The position numbers were made by a program, and so were the translations under genes. From NCBI GenBank assembly GCA_031213475.1, contig JARUPZ010000005.1, forward strand, positions 12,533,260-12,597,259: DNA of 64,000 nt, given 5' to 3'. Source of the stretch: Nereocystis luetkeana. Lineage: Eukaryota; Sar; Phaeophyceae; Laminariales; Laminariaceae. The notes beneath the pieces were generated by a model. That model had not been told where the DNA came from. It ran no database searches and worked only from the letters and a program-made list of their open reading frames with translations. Below, piece by piece: positions 52,396 through 64,000 of this stretch; the first letter of the stretch is position 1; each line of letters opens with the position of its first letter.

Positions 52396-53525
52396 TTCTC
52401 GTGTTTATCCCTGTTTTTCTTTCGATTTTATCCTGTTTTCCTGCTTTCCGTTTTTTTTGTTCCGAGAGAACTAAATGCTGGCTTTCCGGAGTTTTTGCCC
52501 TCTTCTTTTAATTTACCTGATTTCGGAAATATTTCCAATTTTTCTTTTTTTGTTTCAGGGAGCAAAAAAAGTGGAAAAGCTCTCCGACAACATTATTAAC
52601 GATAATCGCAGAACGTTTGGTACAAAATCTCCTTGTTGCCTGGATTTGTTTTACTCAAAAGACGATTGCTGTGCATACCTGGTATATATTATAGTAGTGT
52701 AGGCGTTCCTGGTTCCTGTTTTTGATTTTGTCATTTTCCTGGTTGACACTACTACACCCTGTTAAGGTCTTAGTTCATTGGGCTACAGATAAAATGTATA
52801 CATTTTATCTTTATTAGGTTAACCTTATACCGTTAGTTAGCCTAAGTAAGGGACTAAGACCCTCAAAAATGGTGGCGACGGCAGAACATGGGTCGTTGGT
52901 CTTAAGTTCGAATCTCACGTCCAACATGGAATCGCTTTTTTTTATAGAAAAATGAGAGTTTCGTCATGTATGTCAAGAACCTAAAAAATCGCTTCTGGAT
53001 CCCCAGAAATCGGAACCGCGTGTGGTGGCGCGTAGACCCGGGAAAACCGGGCCGTTCTAGGGGGGGAGAGTGTTATGTGGCCTGGATTGGGCAGTCGATC
53101 GGTTAACCTTTTACCTATGTTTAGCCCAACGGACTGGGAAGTTGTTAGTCGGTTGGGCTAAAGATAAAAGGTTAGCCGATCGCCTATCAAACATAAGCCT
53201 CATAACAACCCCGTATCTTGTAGGGAGTAAATGTTTCCAAGTTTCCTGGTTGGTCTTAGTAAATCGGGTTAGCAAGAGAGGAAAGGCATGCAAAAATAAT
53301 ACCATGCCCCTGTTATATTAAATATCAAAGGTCCATTTAATTTTGTGAATGTTGTGTCGTTTCAAAAGACATACCTGCACTTGTATGTACTCGTATTGAC
53401 CTGAATAAAATAAAGAATACAGTAATGTTCGTAAATGTAAGGACCATTTGGGTTTAAAAAAACGAAATATAGCTCCCTTTATTTCCGAACATGGTGATAT
53501 TTGTTATTGCCGCGAAGAGGAGTTA
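52396..53525. other. Copy B counterpart of 28761-29925
   Basis: Contains the same MITE-like pieces (AAAAGCTCTCCGACAAC at about 52575) and short inverted pairs. Several small indels distinguish it from copy A, including a B-only TTTAGCCCAACGGACTGGGA segment near 53120 that forms an inverted partner to the AGTCGGTTGGGCTAAA that follows. Confidence 0.4.
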
Positions 53526-53529
53526 TAAT

Positions 53530-54435
53530 CCGTTTCGGTTTGGTTTGGTTTGCTATACTTGTGTTCGTTTTGTTTTGTATTCTATTGGTCAGGTTTGTCG
53601 TGTCCTTTTGGCTTGGTTTGGTTCGGTTTGCTTTGGTTTGGTTTGGTTCGGTTTGGTTTGGCTCTGTTTGGTTTGGTTCGGGTTTGTTTGGTTTGGCTTG
53701 ATTTCATTCATCTGAGTTGGTTTGGGCTTGGTTCGGTTCGGTTCGGTTCGGTTCGGTTCGGTTCGGTTCGGTTCGGTTCGGTTCGATTCGGTTCGGTTCG
53801 GTTCGGTTCCATTCCGTTCCGTTCATTTCAGTTTGACTCGGCTAAATTTTTTTTTTGTTCGATTCGGTTCGGTTCGTTTGGGTTCGGTTTGGTTGGGTTC
53901 GGTTCGGTTCGGCTTCGTTTTCTTCTGTTTGGTTCAGTTTGGCTCCGCTAAAAATTATTTTGTTCGATTCGGTTCGGTTCGTTTGGGTTCGATTTGGTTT
54001 GGTTCGGTTCGGTTCGGCTTCGTTTCTTTCTGTTTGGTTCAGTTTGGTTCCGCTAAAATTATTTTGGTTTGATTCGGTTCGGTTCGTTTGGGTTCGGTTT
54101 GGTTTTGTTCGGTTCGGTTCGGCTTCGTTTCCTTCTGTTTGGTTCAGTTTGGCTCCGCTAAAATTGGGTTTGTTCGATTCGGTTCGGTTTGGTTCGGTTC
54201 CGTTCGGTTCGGTTCCGTTCGGTTCGTGTGGGTTCGGTTTGGTTCGGTTCTTTTCGGTTCGGTTCGGTTCGGTTCGGTTCGGTTCGGTTCGGTTCGGTTC
54301 GGTTCGGTTCGGTTCGATTCGGTTCGGTTCGGTTCGGTTCGGTTCGTTTCGGTTCGGTCCGGTTCGGTTCGGTTTTGTTCGGTTCGGTTCGGTTTGTTTG
54401 GGTTCGGTTCGGTTCGGTTCGGTTCGGTTGGATTA
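53530..54435. repeat. GGTTC array with 105-bp higher-order repeat (copy B)
   Basis: The pentanucleotide array is longer here than in A and is organised into four higher-order units of about 105 bp. The units are marked by GCTAAAATTATTTTG followed by TTCGATTCGGTTCGG, at about 53845, 53948, 54053 and 54159. Each unit ends with TTCTGTTTGGTTCAGTTTGG, the same sequence that borders the array on its right in both copies. A tail of nearly pure GGTTC follows (54240-54430). Confidence 0.9.
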
Positions 54436-55129
54436 GGCATATATATTTGTTTTCTTCTGTTTGGTTCAGTTTGGCTGCGATAAGTTTTGTTTGGTTTGGT
54501 TTGGTTTGGTTTCGACTGTTTCTTTTGTTTGTTTCGCGGTTTGCTAGGCCTTATGTTGTTGTTGTTGTTATCCCGGCCACACTTCCCATTCGGGTGACTT
54601 TAACCTGAGTATACTGGCATTGTAGCTGTAGAGGCCGCCTGCACTATACCGCATACCCCGTTCGATATATGATATACCAGGGGTACATATCTATTGGTAT
54701 ATTCTGGAAGAGATGGGAACTTTGGTCCAGACTGGGTTTTTAATCTAAACGATTGTCCGTGCGTTCAGTAATAAAGTCGTCCGAGTAGGTGAAACTACCC
54801 CAAAATAAATTCGTCTGGACTGTATATCTCGCACCCTGGCTTTCAATAATATCGTTCTCTTGCATAGTATCATGGACGTGTTTTTAACTGCTGTAGTATG
54901 GCAAACCCTCTGCGAGTATCGCACGCGTACGTCAATATACGAGCAGCCCACAACCTACCTAACCTCGTTGTTGTATCCAATATTTAAAACCTTGGCCGCC
55001 CTTAGTCTATCGGACAAAGCTAGGGCCGGGTAGACGAAAGTACACATGTCTGTCCTGAATCTCGCGAAATACCTCAACAAGTGCTGTAGCTTTACCATAT
55101 ACCAGTGGTGCGCTAGACCGTCGTAGTAC
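54436..55129. other. Copy B counterpart of 30446-31139
   Basis: Collinear with copy A. No gene or new repeat seen. Confidence 0.4.
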
Positions 55130-56854
55130 CGGGATTCTCGTTGAATGACCGCTTGTACCGCCATTGTACCGCGATGACAGTCGTGCTGCTGCGTTTGTCG
55201 TCGAAATGTTGTCAAAATACCGTGGCTACGGTCGAATTACCTTTTACTCCCCGTCACTGCGGACGTTTTCTACTTCGGAGTCGACCATTTACAAGGTATG
55301 TCGCGACCGAACAGCTTTACAGTCAGATTGCAGGCATTTTCCACTACACCCCGACAATTGCGATGGCCGCCGTATTGCCGCATTGATAATCCGATTACCG
55401 TCGTACTACCACGATTATCGTAATGTTCCCGTCGTATCACCGCGATCACTGTAGAAATGCCGCCGGATAACTCTGATTGGGGTCATTCCCGCCGGATTTC
55501 AGTTCCATACCGACGGCTACCGACGTATAGTGTCACCGAATAAGCCTACATACAGTCAGATCGCCGGTCGGTATGTTCAAGAGTTGTTGCCGAGGTGTAT
55601 CGCTCGTTCGTTGCCAAACACGTTCATCTCTATAAATTTTCGCCCTCCAGGGGATTGGTAAAATAAAGCTCAAGCTCACAACAAAACCCGTTGAACTTAG
55701 CGCCGTTTTCCTAGGGACGTCCCGACTGTCACCCAGGCCTCTTGTTGCCAAACCAGTCTCCCGTCAAAATCCCGCAGTTTTCCTCTGCCGCCCCGACCAG
55801 TGCCGAGGTTGTCCTTTTGTTGAACAAATGCAGCGTTAAATTGCCGACGGTTTGCGTTACCGGCCCTATTACTACGAGTACCATCGTATGTCCGCGTCTA
55901 TAGTAATATTTTCGCCGAATGACCGCGCTTACAGCTAAATTGGCGCGCGCACGGTCGTTTTGCCGCGACCACCGTCGAAACACCGCGCTTACGGTTAATT
56001 CCCGCCATTACCGCCGTTGTTCCTTTCTATCCCCATCACCATTGAGGATTCTAGTTACCGAACAAGTTTACCCTCAATGTTCTGCGATTTTTTTTTATCA
56101 ACGCCCCGACCATTCCCGAGCTATATATCGTTACAAGACAAGGTTTGTGTTGAATTAACGCCGTCGTTTACTGCCGCCTCGTGTATTACCTAGATTTCTC
56201 GCGTCCAACCGACGTTTACAGTGAACTTTACAGCGGTTATCCTTTGCCGTCACGACGAGTACCTAGTTACTTCGTTACCGAAGAAATACACCATACCGTC
56301 AAATTGTCGTGAAAGTGCCGCAATATCCGTCGTTGTACCGTGAGCGACGTATATATATATGCATGTGATATCGTGTCCCCCGTATATGTATCGGGTTTGC
56401 CGTTTATTCCCGTGATTCACGTCGGTTTTCGTTTCTATTCGGACCAACACCGGGGTTGCCCGTTACTGACCAAGTTTACCGTCAATGTGTTGCTGTTGTC
56501 CAGGATGGTCTCAAATTTCCGGGGTTTATCGCTGCCGAACAAGTTAAACGTTGAACTATTAATACCAATGTTGTCGATTGCCGTTCCAAATACTATCAAT
56601 ACCCAGATATCCACTGCCGAAAAACGTTTCTTATCGAATGTCTCCCGTTTGCCATCCCCATGTCGACCTGTTCATGAAGATTATTTGTTTCCGAAAAAGT
56701 ATGCTGTCAAATTCACGGCCGTTCTCAATACCCGTCTTGACGTCTACTTAGGTGTGTCGTTCCCGAACTTGTTTGTAATGTAGGTTGCCTTCGTTTTCCA
56801 TCTCTGTCTACACCGTTATGGAAGTGTCTCGCTACCGAACAGGTTTACGACCAA

Positions 56855-57103
56855 ATGATCTCGTTTCCCGAAACCGTCCGGACCTTAACCGAGGAGATCA
56901 ATAACCTCCAGGGTCTGCCAAAGTGCGGAGACTGCGCGCCTGCGTGGACCCTACGCGACCTTACCGAGGGCACCAAATTCTGGCACTGCGTTGACATCAG
57001 ACTGGGGAACCTCTCGGAGCAACACGTTTATGTCATCTTGTTGTTTCGAGCGCTTCCCCAGTCCAAGGTGACCGTCATTCCAAACTTCGGTCCCTTCGCG
57101 TAA
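56855..57103 (+). CDS. Small hypothetical ORF (copy B)
   Basis: 82 codons, starting MISFPETVRTLTEEINNLQG and ending at the same stop as the copy-A ORF. The shared 80 residues differ only at the Lys/Glu position. The family is not recognised; see the copy-A entry for the case for and against coding. Confidence 0.25.
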   Translation: MISFPETVRTLTEEINNLQGLPKCGDCAPAWTLRDLTEGTKFWHCVDIRLGNLSEQHVYVILLFRALPQSKVTVIPNFGPFA

Positions 57104-57274
57104 ATTGCGTAAGGTCCACGTAGGCTCGCAGCCTTTGCACTCCGTCGAATCCTGGAGACTGTTTGGTTCGACTCGTTCGTTGTGGCTGCCCTCGAAGTGG
57201 CGGCGACGGTCGCCGTCGTTGCTGGTTTCGTCGTGATAGGTTCAAACAATGCGCGACGCGCCCGTCCCAACCTT

Positions 57275-57594
57275 AGATTTTGCTTTCATTTTTCTTCTTT
57301 TTCTTTTTCGACTTGTCTACCTTGTTTTTGTTTTCTCTTTGATTGTTTCTTTTCGTTTCACTATTTCATAGATTGCGTATGTCGTGCCTGTCGTATCTAG
57401 TATGATGACATGGCTTTGCATTGCCCACTGCAGTTCACACTGCACACGTGGCAACGTAGTATCTCTGTGGCGTAGCTTTGTGACCACAGAACTTGTATCT
57501 CTTCTAGGATGGAAGAATCGGCACGGACACTGGTTGTGCTGGATGTCGACGGGTAGAAAGAACGGTTTAATGTGAAGAACACACACACACACAC
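57275..57594 (+). mobile_element. 5'-truncated LINE1 insertion with (AC)8 tail and 6-bp target duplication
   Basis: This 320-bp block is absent from copy A, which reads straight through CGTCTCAACCTTCACCGG at about 33271-33288. In B the target AACCTT is duplicated on both sides (57269-57274 and 57595-57600). The insert matches 26417-26740 of the full-length LINE1 and ends in (AC)8. At the 5' junction the target's CTT is shared with the LINE1 sequence, a 3-base microhomology typical of truncated insertions. Confidence 0.95.
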
Positions 57595-57850
57595 AACCTT
57601 CACCGGGGAGCATTGTTACCCAAGAACGTCAAATCATCGACGGTTTTCACTTCCGCCCCAACATTTATTTACCGAAGAGCCCAGCTATCGACCAAGTTGA
57701 CCGTTAAATGCTCGACGTTTCCAACCCACCCCGACCACTACAGACGTGTTTTAGTTCGAAACATGTTGGCCGGCCAATTTACAGTTGTTGTCTTGAAAGT
57801 CGTCCCGACATTCTCGGATATGTATCGTTGCCAAACCCACATCAGCCTTA

Positions 57851-59281
57851 AACTAATAATACCGTTTTCAACAACCGTTTTATAGTACAATATATCATCA
57901 CCCAGCATGGCCCTGGTTTGGTGCATCCTTCCGTGAACAGGAAAAAAGGGTTGTACATAATACTTTTTACTAAACAGTGCTGCAAACGTGTTCCCGCATT
58001 ATCTCTAGTAGTTCCCCCCCGAAACGAGTGAGTTAAGTTTTGCAGGCTCATCCAGATTCCAATGCGTGTATCGATCATACGAAACCATCGTGGTCGCGGG
58101 TACAGGTTAGTTCTAGCGGATCGCTACAAAAATATTATATTTGCAACGGATGTACAAGCCATTTATTTGTTGGAGAGAGGTCGCGCTTTTTTGCTAACCT
58201 CGTCTGCATGAGTCCCTGCCAACCCGTTTCCGAGTGCGTTTTTTTCCGCCAGATATTTTGTTTTTTTTATGAGAATACCTAGAATCCCAAATTGCCGGCT
58301 AAACCAAGCAAAGTGCATTCCGAGAACACGATGGCAGAGGTTTATAAAACACGTCGGCTAAATATCAGGGTCTGTTTTTCTCTCAGATACAGCGTGGAAT
58401 CTTGGAAGTTTTGTGTGGCAAACGTGTAACATTTGCGTAGCTCCCTTGCTACCAGGAAAGTTCCAGGATATATAGGATTGAAATCAAAGCTTATAAGTTA
58501 CCTTGTGTTGTCCTCACGCACCCGATTCTCCGCAGGTTTGCGCTTAACGAACGAGAGCAAAGCCTTGGAGTACTTACTGTACCTGGAACCATCTCGTACA
58601 GAAAAGCGGAAATAAGTGTTTTTTTTCATTGGGAAACGCTTTACCCTTGCCCACCATCTTAGATCGTCTGTGGTTGGTCGAGTGAAGGGTTCACCGCTAT
58701 TTAATAGTGTTAGTCGTAGGCCATCTCCAGAAAAATCTGGCAATGACACTTTCTCCCGCTCTTAATGGGGGTCAGTATGATAACATATGCACATGTGACA
58801 TTCCAATTTCTGTTGCATGCGGCATTCGTGGAGGACACTATTTGAGGCGATAACGATTGCTCATCACTGCTCCCAAGAAGAACAAAGACACACAAATGGA
58901 AACATAAACGAACAAGGGGCTCACACGACTAACTTTAATCATACGAATAATGGCTATTAAACTACTATTTTATTGGCCATCTTACCAGGCGTAGCCCATG
59001 TTCCAATAATACCGCCTACATACATACGTATACAGAATATAAATATATATATATACATCAATGGGAATCAAGAATCCAGCGACTTCAAGTGCTTAGAAGC
59101 TCGTAGAAAAAACAGGAAAACAATACCATAACTCGTAAATGATAGACCATATTTCAAATATGTTGAGACCGGCTGTGTGATCGTTCGAAAAGTCACTTTT
59201 ACACTCTAATTGGAGTGTTTTTCGATTAAGCAGACGAGGTCCACCAATCGGTGCGCAGCTTCTCATTCTTGCTTGACACTA
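57851..59281. other. Copy B counterpart of 33531-34970
   Basis: Holds the same short conserved frames (minus 58749-58498) and the TATATATATA run. No gene identified. Confidence 0.35.
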
Positions 59282-59302
59282 CGTCCCGGGAGGGGGGGGG
59301 GG

Positions 59303-62300
59303 CGTACTCATTCGTTGCTTGCCTTAGTCATTTGACCAGTGACCACGCATCCCTTTCGAGACGGAGCACCGTTCCTACTCTTAGTAGAGACACCTCCAAC
59401 AATTGAGACGCTCATTACGTTGTTTCCATATATTACACTTAAAAAAATCCCTAATCTTATCCCCTTCCTATTTGGCCGCCTGTGGCCACCATCTATCTCC
59501 TAGGATAGCGATCGTTTTCTCGCTGCTATCTAGTGTGTCAAACTCCTTTATGTCACATTCGTCTATTTCCCTCGTCTCCTCTTCTAACACATTCCGTTCC
59601 TCGTTGTATATTTCACATTCTCCCACTGTGACTATGTGAGTTCTACTCCCTATTGCTTTACTACACGGGCACATCTGTGCATCCATTTCCTCCTCCTCCC
59701 GGCTGCTGGCATACCTCTTTCTTCTTTCTGGCAGGTCCAGGTCACCTACACGAAAGCGCAGCTTCAGCGTTTTCGCGAAGCCCATTGGGCCGTGCAGATA
59801 CGTTTTCATTCCTATTCCTTCCCTCAATCTCCCGTATATATATCTCTATTCCACCTTCTTTCGTAGATCTAGCCTTTCTTTCCGTTTTTCCTATCCTTTC
59901 TTCTTCTTTTGCCTTGTACTTATCAAACTTCCCGGCGAACATCACCTATTCTTGGTTTATCCCTATATACTTCCATACTTTCTCAACTACGCTATCCCAC
60001 CTTATTACAGCTCGCCCTTTTGTTACTTTCTCCCATACAGCTCTATCAATTATGGCCGGCAACCTCTTTTATGGCATGTTCCTTAGGTACGTTATATTGC
60101 CATTTCAACTTTCTCATATCCCTGTTTGTCTTGAGTGGGTGCATTCCTAGTTCTGCTCTTGATACTGTATTATTACTAGTCGTACCTGAGCATCTTAGGA
60201 TTTTTTCGGCTGCTGTCATCTGTACTGTTTCCAACTGTTTTACGAGTTTCGCATTCCCTTTCGATACTTCTCCTGCATAGTCTAGCTTTTGTACTATCAC
60301 ATTCATCAGGATACATCTCTTAATCCTGGTGTCAAGGTGCGAGTCTTTTAGGATCGCATCCATCTGGCCTATGTGTGCTTTACCCTTTCCTATTTATTAC
60401 TTTTGCGATTCGTGTATCCCAAGAGCAGTTTTTTCTCGATCTCTACGCCAAGCGTATACCGGTCTACGATCGGCAATTCATCTTCTCCCCAATTCCAACT
60501 AAAATTTATCGGGTTCACCTTATCTTCGTCACAAACAACTAGTGCGCATTTCTTGACGTTAGCCGTCACCCTCCATTTCCCATTGTGTTTTAGCGCGTTC
60601 TCTATTCGTTTCTGCACTCCTTCATGTGTTTCTGATATCCCTACGAAGTCATCAGCAAACATCAATCCCGACACTGTATCTTCCCCTACCGTGACTCCCC
60701 GCCTTGCTCTTCAAATGCTACTCTCAGGCCGTTAATATATATCTTGAATAGGTTGGGTGATAGCGTACATCCCTGTGCAACTACTTGTAAAATATCAACA
60801 GACTTCGATATTTCCTCGCCCAGCATCACAGCACTTCTCGCGCATACCGTCATATTTTTCATCATTCTCCACATCTTTCCTCTGATTCCTATTTCCCATA
60901 GTTTTTCCACAATCCATTTCTCCACATACTGTGCCGTAGGCCTTCTGAACATCTAAAACTAAACAGTGCGTTGGTTGCCCCGCGTCTTTCCTACCTTGGA
61001 TTATCTTATCTAGAGTGTACACATGGTCTACGCAGCTACGGTTTGGCCCAAACCCCGCTTGCCCTTCGCTTATTTTGTCTTCCTTCACCATCATCGTTCC
61101 CATTCCATCGTTCAAAATCGAAAAAAATGTTTTGCCTACTGTGCTTAGTAGCGGTATCCCTTTATAGTTCCCCGGGTCAGCCTTATCTCCTTTCTTGACT
61201 AAGTGTACTACTGCCCCTTCTGTCCACCTCCTGGTTGCGTAGTCATTTTTCCATATCCAGTTATACAACATAACCAGCATGATAAGCATTCCTTCTCCCT
61301 GGTACTTCATAACTTCATTCACTATTTGGTCTGCCCCTGCTGCTTTTCTATTCTTAAGTTTAGCTACACATATTTTTACATCTTCCCTTGTGAACTCTGT
61401 CTGTAACCCTTCCGAACCACCGTCTTCCCCTTCTTAGTGCATCTACGTTCGCCTCTGCCCACGCGTTGATTTCCCTCTCGAATTCTGCGTCGAACGTTCC
61501 GTTGGTTGTGGGTGTTCCTGGCTTACGGTAATGCTCGACTGGTACTTCTCTTTCCCCTTCGAACTACTAGCCATTTTACCGTTCTGTGCTCTTAAGGTAG
61601 CTTTTCTGGTGTCAGCCTCTCCTGCTTGTTTGCCCAGTATCCTTTTTATCCCTACCCACATTTTCTGCTTCATCCCGCCCTCAAAGTCTTCATTCGTTTT
61701 ATTTACTACGTCTTTTCCATATCCCTTTCTTCTTCTTCTCTACCATCTCTTTTACATTATTTCTAGCTACATCATATTCCTCCCATCCTGTCGTAGTTTT
61801 GCTCGATGTATACCTTGGGTGTGCCTTTCTCCTTACTGTTATAGCCTATTTCACTTCTTCATCCCACCATTTTACTGGTCTGTTGCATACTATCAAATGT
61901 TTCTTTATTACGTTCCTTGCTGTGGTCTTGACCAACCTCTCCCATTCTTCTATTATCCTAGCTCCTGCATCATCCCTCTGTATATCGTTCCTTGTGGTGC
62001 CTATTGTTTCGAATAGCTCGGAAAATTGCTCTGCATTTTTGGCCATCTCTTCTTGGAACTCTTCCCGTTTCTCTTTTACTTCTAGATTTTATATTCTCCA
62101 TCTGTGTCATTTCCTACCTCGTCTTTGTTTGATATCTCTTGTCTGTCGACTGTCTGTCCATATTAGACAGTGATCCGAACATCCGTACTTCCTACGTCCG
62201 CTGCGCATACATGTAGTTCTGTTTCCTTCCTACTTCTATTTTCTACTACTATAAACTCCAGGATAGTGCTTTCTACCTTTTGTTTGCACTGTCTAGTCCA

Positions 62301-63680
62301 TTCCGTGTCTGCCTCTAGTGCTCCATGTCGTCCAACGGCTTCATCTCGTTGTGTTTGAGGAACTTCAACATCTCTTCCTCATTCTTATTGTTTGTTATTT
62401 CCCCATACTCTCCAATGCTCTCATTCAGTTTCCCCGCCTTCCCAATTCTTGAATCAAAACCTCCCACTACTACTTCTCCTTGCTTCTAATACTCCTGTAC
62501 ATCTACTGCTACTTCTCCGAACTTCCCCTGTATATCGTGTATCGTATTCGTCGACTCTGGGGGTATAGAGATGTTTACTTAGAAGTAATATTTTGCTCCC
62601 CGCTCCCCTGGTATCTTAATTCATATGCGTTCGTCGAATTTAGTGTCTTTGATCACCTTTATTATGTCACACACGTTATATTTGACTAGGAACCCCACGC
62701 CCATCGCCCCCCTATTCTTGCTATTATGTCCCTTCCTCTTCTTTGTTTTTCATGCGTACTCTCCAACTTTGCATCCTATCTCTCCCCTCTCTTTCTCCCA
62801 CGACTCTTGAATTCCCACTTAGTCTAGGTCGCGCATACTCACTTGTTCGACAATTTCGATCATTTTTCTTTCTTCCGTGGCGACCCCACATACGTTCCAT
62901 TATCCTATTCTCAGCCTCGTTTTGGTTTCACTATCCACTCTAGTCGTACCTGTTCCTTCTCCGCTGTCGCTACGATTATTTCTGTCATCTCTTCTTTGAG
63001 CATTTTTTCCATTTCCGTTTCTGTTTTCTCTCTTTGTTTTCCGCCCCTATGTTTCTCCCCCATTCCCTTTGAGCCACTTGCTGTTTCCCGCCCCCCCTTA
63101 CCTTCGTTCGCCCTAGACTTATATCTTAGTTTCGCTATTCAATTATTATTACATACTCTTTATCCCTGTCTTCTAACCCATGCCGACACTGTTTCTGTCT
63201 CTATCCTCTGCCACTCCATGCTCGCTTTCGGCATTAGCGTGACTCGAAAGTGTTCTCCCCCTCGTTCTACGTTTCCTAGTGCAACGCAGGACAGTCCTAC
63301 ATCTTCGCACTTCCTCTTGAACTCAATCCTCGTCATGTCGCTAGGAACTCCAAATATCAGCGCTATTAGTACTTTACCCTGCCAGTCTTTCTTGACCTAC
63401 CCACCCTGCCTCACCGTCTCTTTCCTAATCCCTTCCGAGAATATCTCCGGCTTGTTTGTGTTCTTAATAGTAGTGGGAAACATTCAAGTTACTGGGACTT
63501 CCCAATCCTAGTACTCGTTGGGGGTCTGATGTCTTTCAGTTCTTTGGCCGGCGCACCAAACTAAATAGTGTCTCCAACACGGGCTCGTAGCCAGGATCCA
63601 AGTTCAACGCCCTTAACACAAGTAGTACCCCACGTTCGTGTCAGGTGATCTGCATGGTAACCATCCTGGCGTCCCACGAT
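59303..63680 (-). mobile_element. LINE2, dead, copy B
   Basis: Bounded by CGTCCCGGGA plus a G run at 59282-59302 and 63681-63701, the same target duplication as in copy A (the right G run carries one T). Collinear with 34992-39380. The reverse-transcriptase pieces keep the same frame boundaries as in copy A, showing inherited damage. Confidence 0.85.
59468..63065 (-). pseudogene. LINE2 endonuclease-reverse transcriptase, copy B
   Basis: The minus frames 61322-60795 (KKGDKADPGNYKGIPLLSTV), 60952-60686 (VAQGCTLSPNLFKIYINGL), 60674-60390 (LMFADDFVGI), 60363-60046 and 59827-59468 correspond one to one with the copy-A pieces. Some positions look more ancestral here (VAQGC instead of VAQEC), others less (DVQKAYGTVC instead of DVQNAYDTVW). 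The endonuclease part lies upstream at about 62500-62350 and is also broken. Confidence 0.85.
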
Positions 63681-63701
63681 CGTCCCGGGAGGGGGTGGGG
63701 G

Positions 63702-64000
63702 TTCTATTTCCGTTTCCTCTCATCCAAAGTAATTCTTCCGATGTCAATCATCTACTAGTGTATGTATATAGGTCGGGTAGTTCAAGGCACAGCATCAGTA
63801 TCATTATCTTTGTTCAGCTGTACCAGGCCCAGGTCTAAAAACCAGGAGAACTAGTATTTTGTTTTTTGGGCTACAGTACGAAAACGTCCCAGTAGGTAAC
63901 AACGGCACCATGAAATAGGCTCAAACGGGGGGACGGCAAACTAATCAGATATGAGCGATACTTGGTGGTAATAATCGAAACGGTTTAGTCGGCGTTTCGC
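63702..64000. other. Copy B tail at the window edge
   Basis: Matches 39407-39708 of copy A to the last base. No gene. The duplication boundary lies beyond the window. Confidence 0.5.

Larger units (their letters stand above)
55130..57850. repeat. Ancient ~75-bp tandem array, copy B, split by a LINE1 insertion
   Basis: Same units as 31140-33530, and almost identical to them over long stretches. Near 56837 copy B keeps an extra core (CTACCGAACAGGTTTACGAC) where copy A has a shorter, altered sequence (CTATTACCACC). The array is interrupted at 57275-57594 by a truncated LINE1. Confidence 0.7.
49042..64000. repeat. Large duplicated segment, copy B (runs off the window)
   Basis: Collinear with 20728-39708, lacking the full LINE1 insertion and carrying a separate truncated LINE1. 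The left boundary lies about 22 bp outside the TTAA element (GGTATGTTAGGGTACTTTAA against GGTATGTTAAGGTAATTTAA). The match is still continuous at base 64000, so the segment is at least 14.9 kb long. Both copies are in the same orientation. Confidence 0.95.

Noticed and set aside
1..64000. rRNA genes or organellar sequence
   Set aside because: No conserved rRNA segments and no organelle-type gene density or genes were recognised.

Overview
This is eukaryotic nuclear DNA, almost entirely transposon-derived and repeat-derived. There are no operons, no ribosome-binding sites and no dense coding. The window holds an APE-type LINE, a Ty1/copia element, a Helitron, a tyrosine-recombinase gene, hAT-like and TTAA-flanked DNA transposons, several MITE families, a tRNA-derived SINE-like unit, interstitial telomere-like TTAGGG/TTCGGG repeats and many long mononucleotide G/C runs. 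This mixture suits a large, TE-rich genome of an alga or other protist; a multicellular stramenopile is my best guess, but the sequence does not fix the lineage. Host genes are almost absent. The best candidates are one exon of a ZIFL-type MFS transporter (4231-4369, minus) and one possible terminal exon (40955-41911, plus).

Layout. 0-4.9 kb: a MITE, a truncated LINE 3' end, a SINE-like unit, a 557-bp tandem duplication and the transporter exon. 4.9-9.8 kb: a hAT-like terminal-inverted-repeat element that has swallowed a LINE fragment and a broken copia element. 9.8-15 kb: MITEs, diverged tandem arrays and telomere-like repeats. 15.4-18.6 kb: a decayed Helitron (minus). 19.9-20.7 kb: a tyrosine recombinase (minus), open except for one frame change at a C run. 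20.73-39.7 kb and 49.04-64.0 kb: two copies (A and B) of one large duplicated segment. The 39.7-49.0 kb spacer has one possible exon and several decayed tandem arrays.

The A/B duplication is the organising feature. Each copy starts about 20 bp outside a TTAA-flanked (piggyBac-like) element. Each then runs through an Asn-rich ORF, a GGTTC pentanucleotide array, an old tandem array of about 75 bp units, and a dead second LINE (LINE2) that carries the same frame breaks in both copies. The copies differ by two clean insertions of one LINE family (LINE1). A full-length LINE1 with an intact 1212-codon ORF and an (AC)n tail sits in A and is absent from B. A 320-bp 5'-truncated LINE1 with an (AC)n tail and a 6-bp target duplication sits in B and is absent from A. 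LINE1 was therefore active after the duplication, whereas LINE2 was dead before it.
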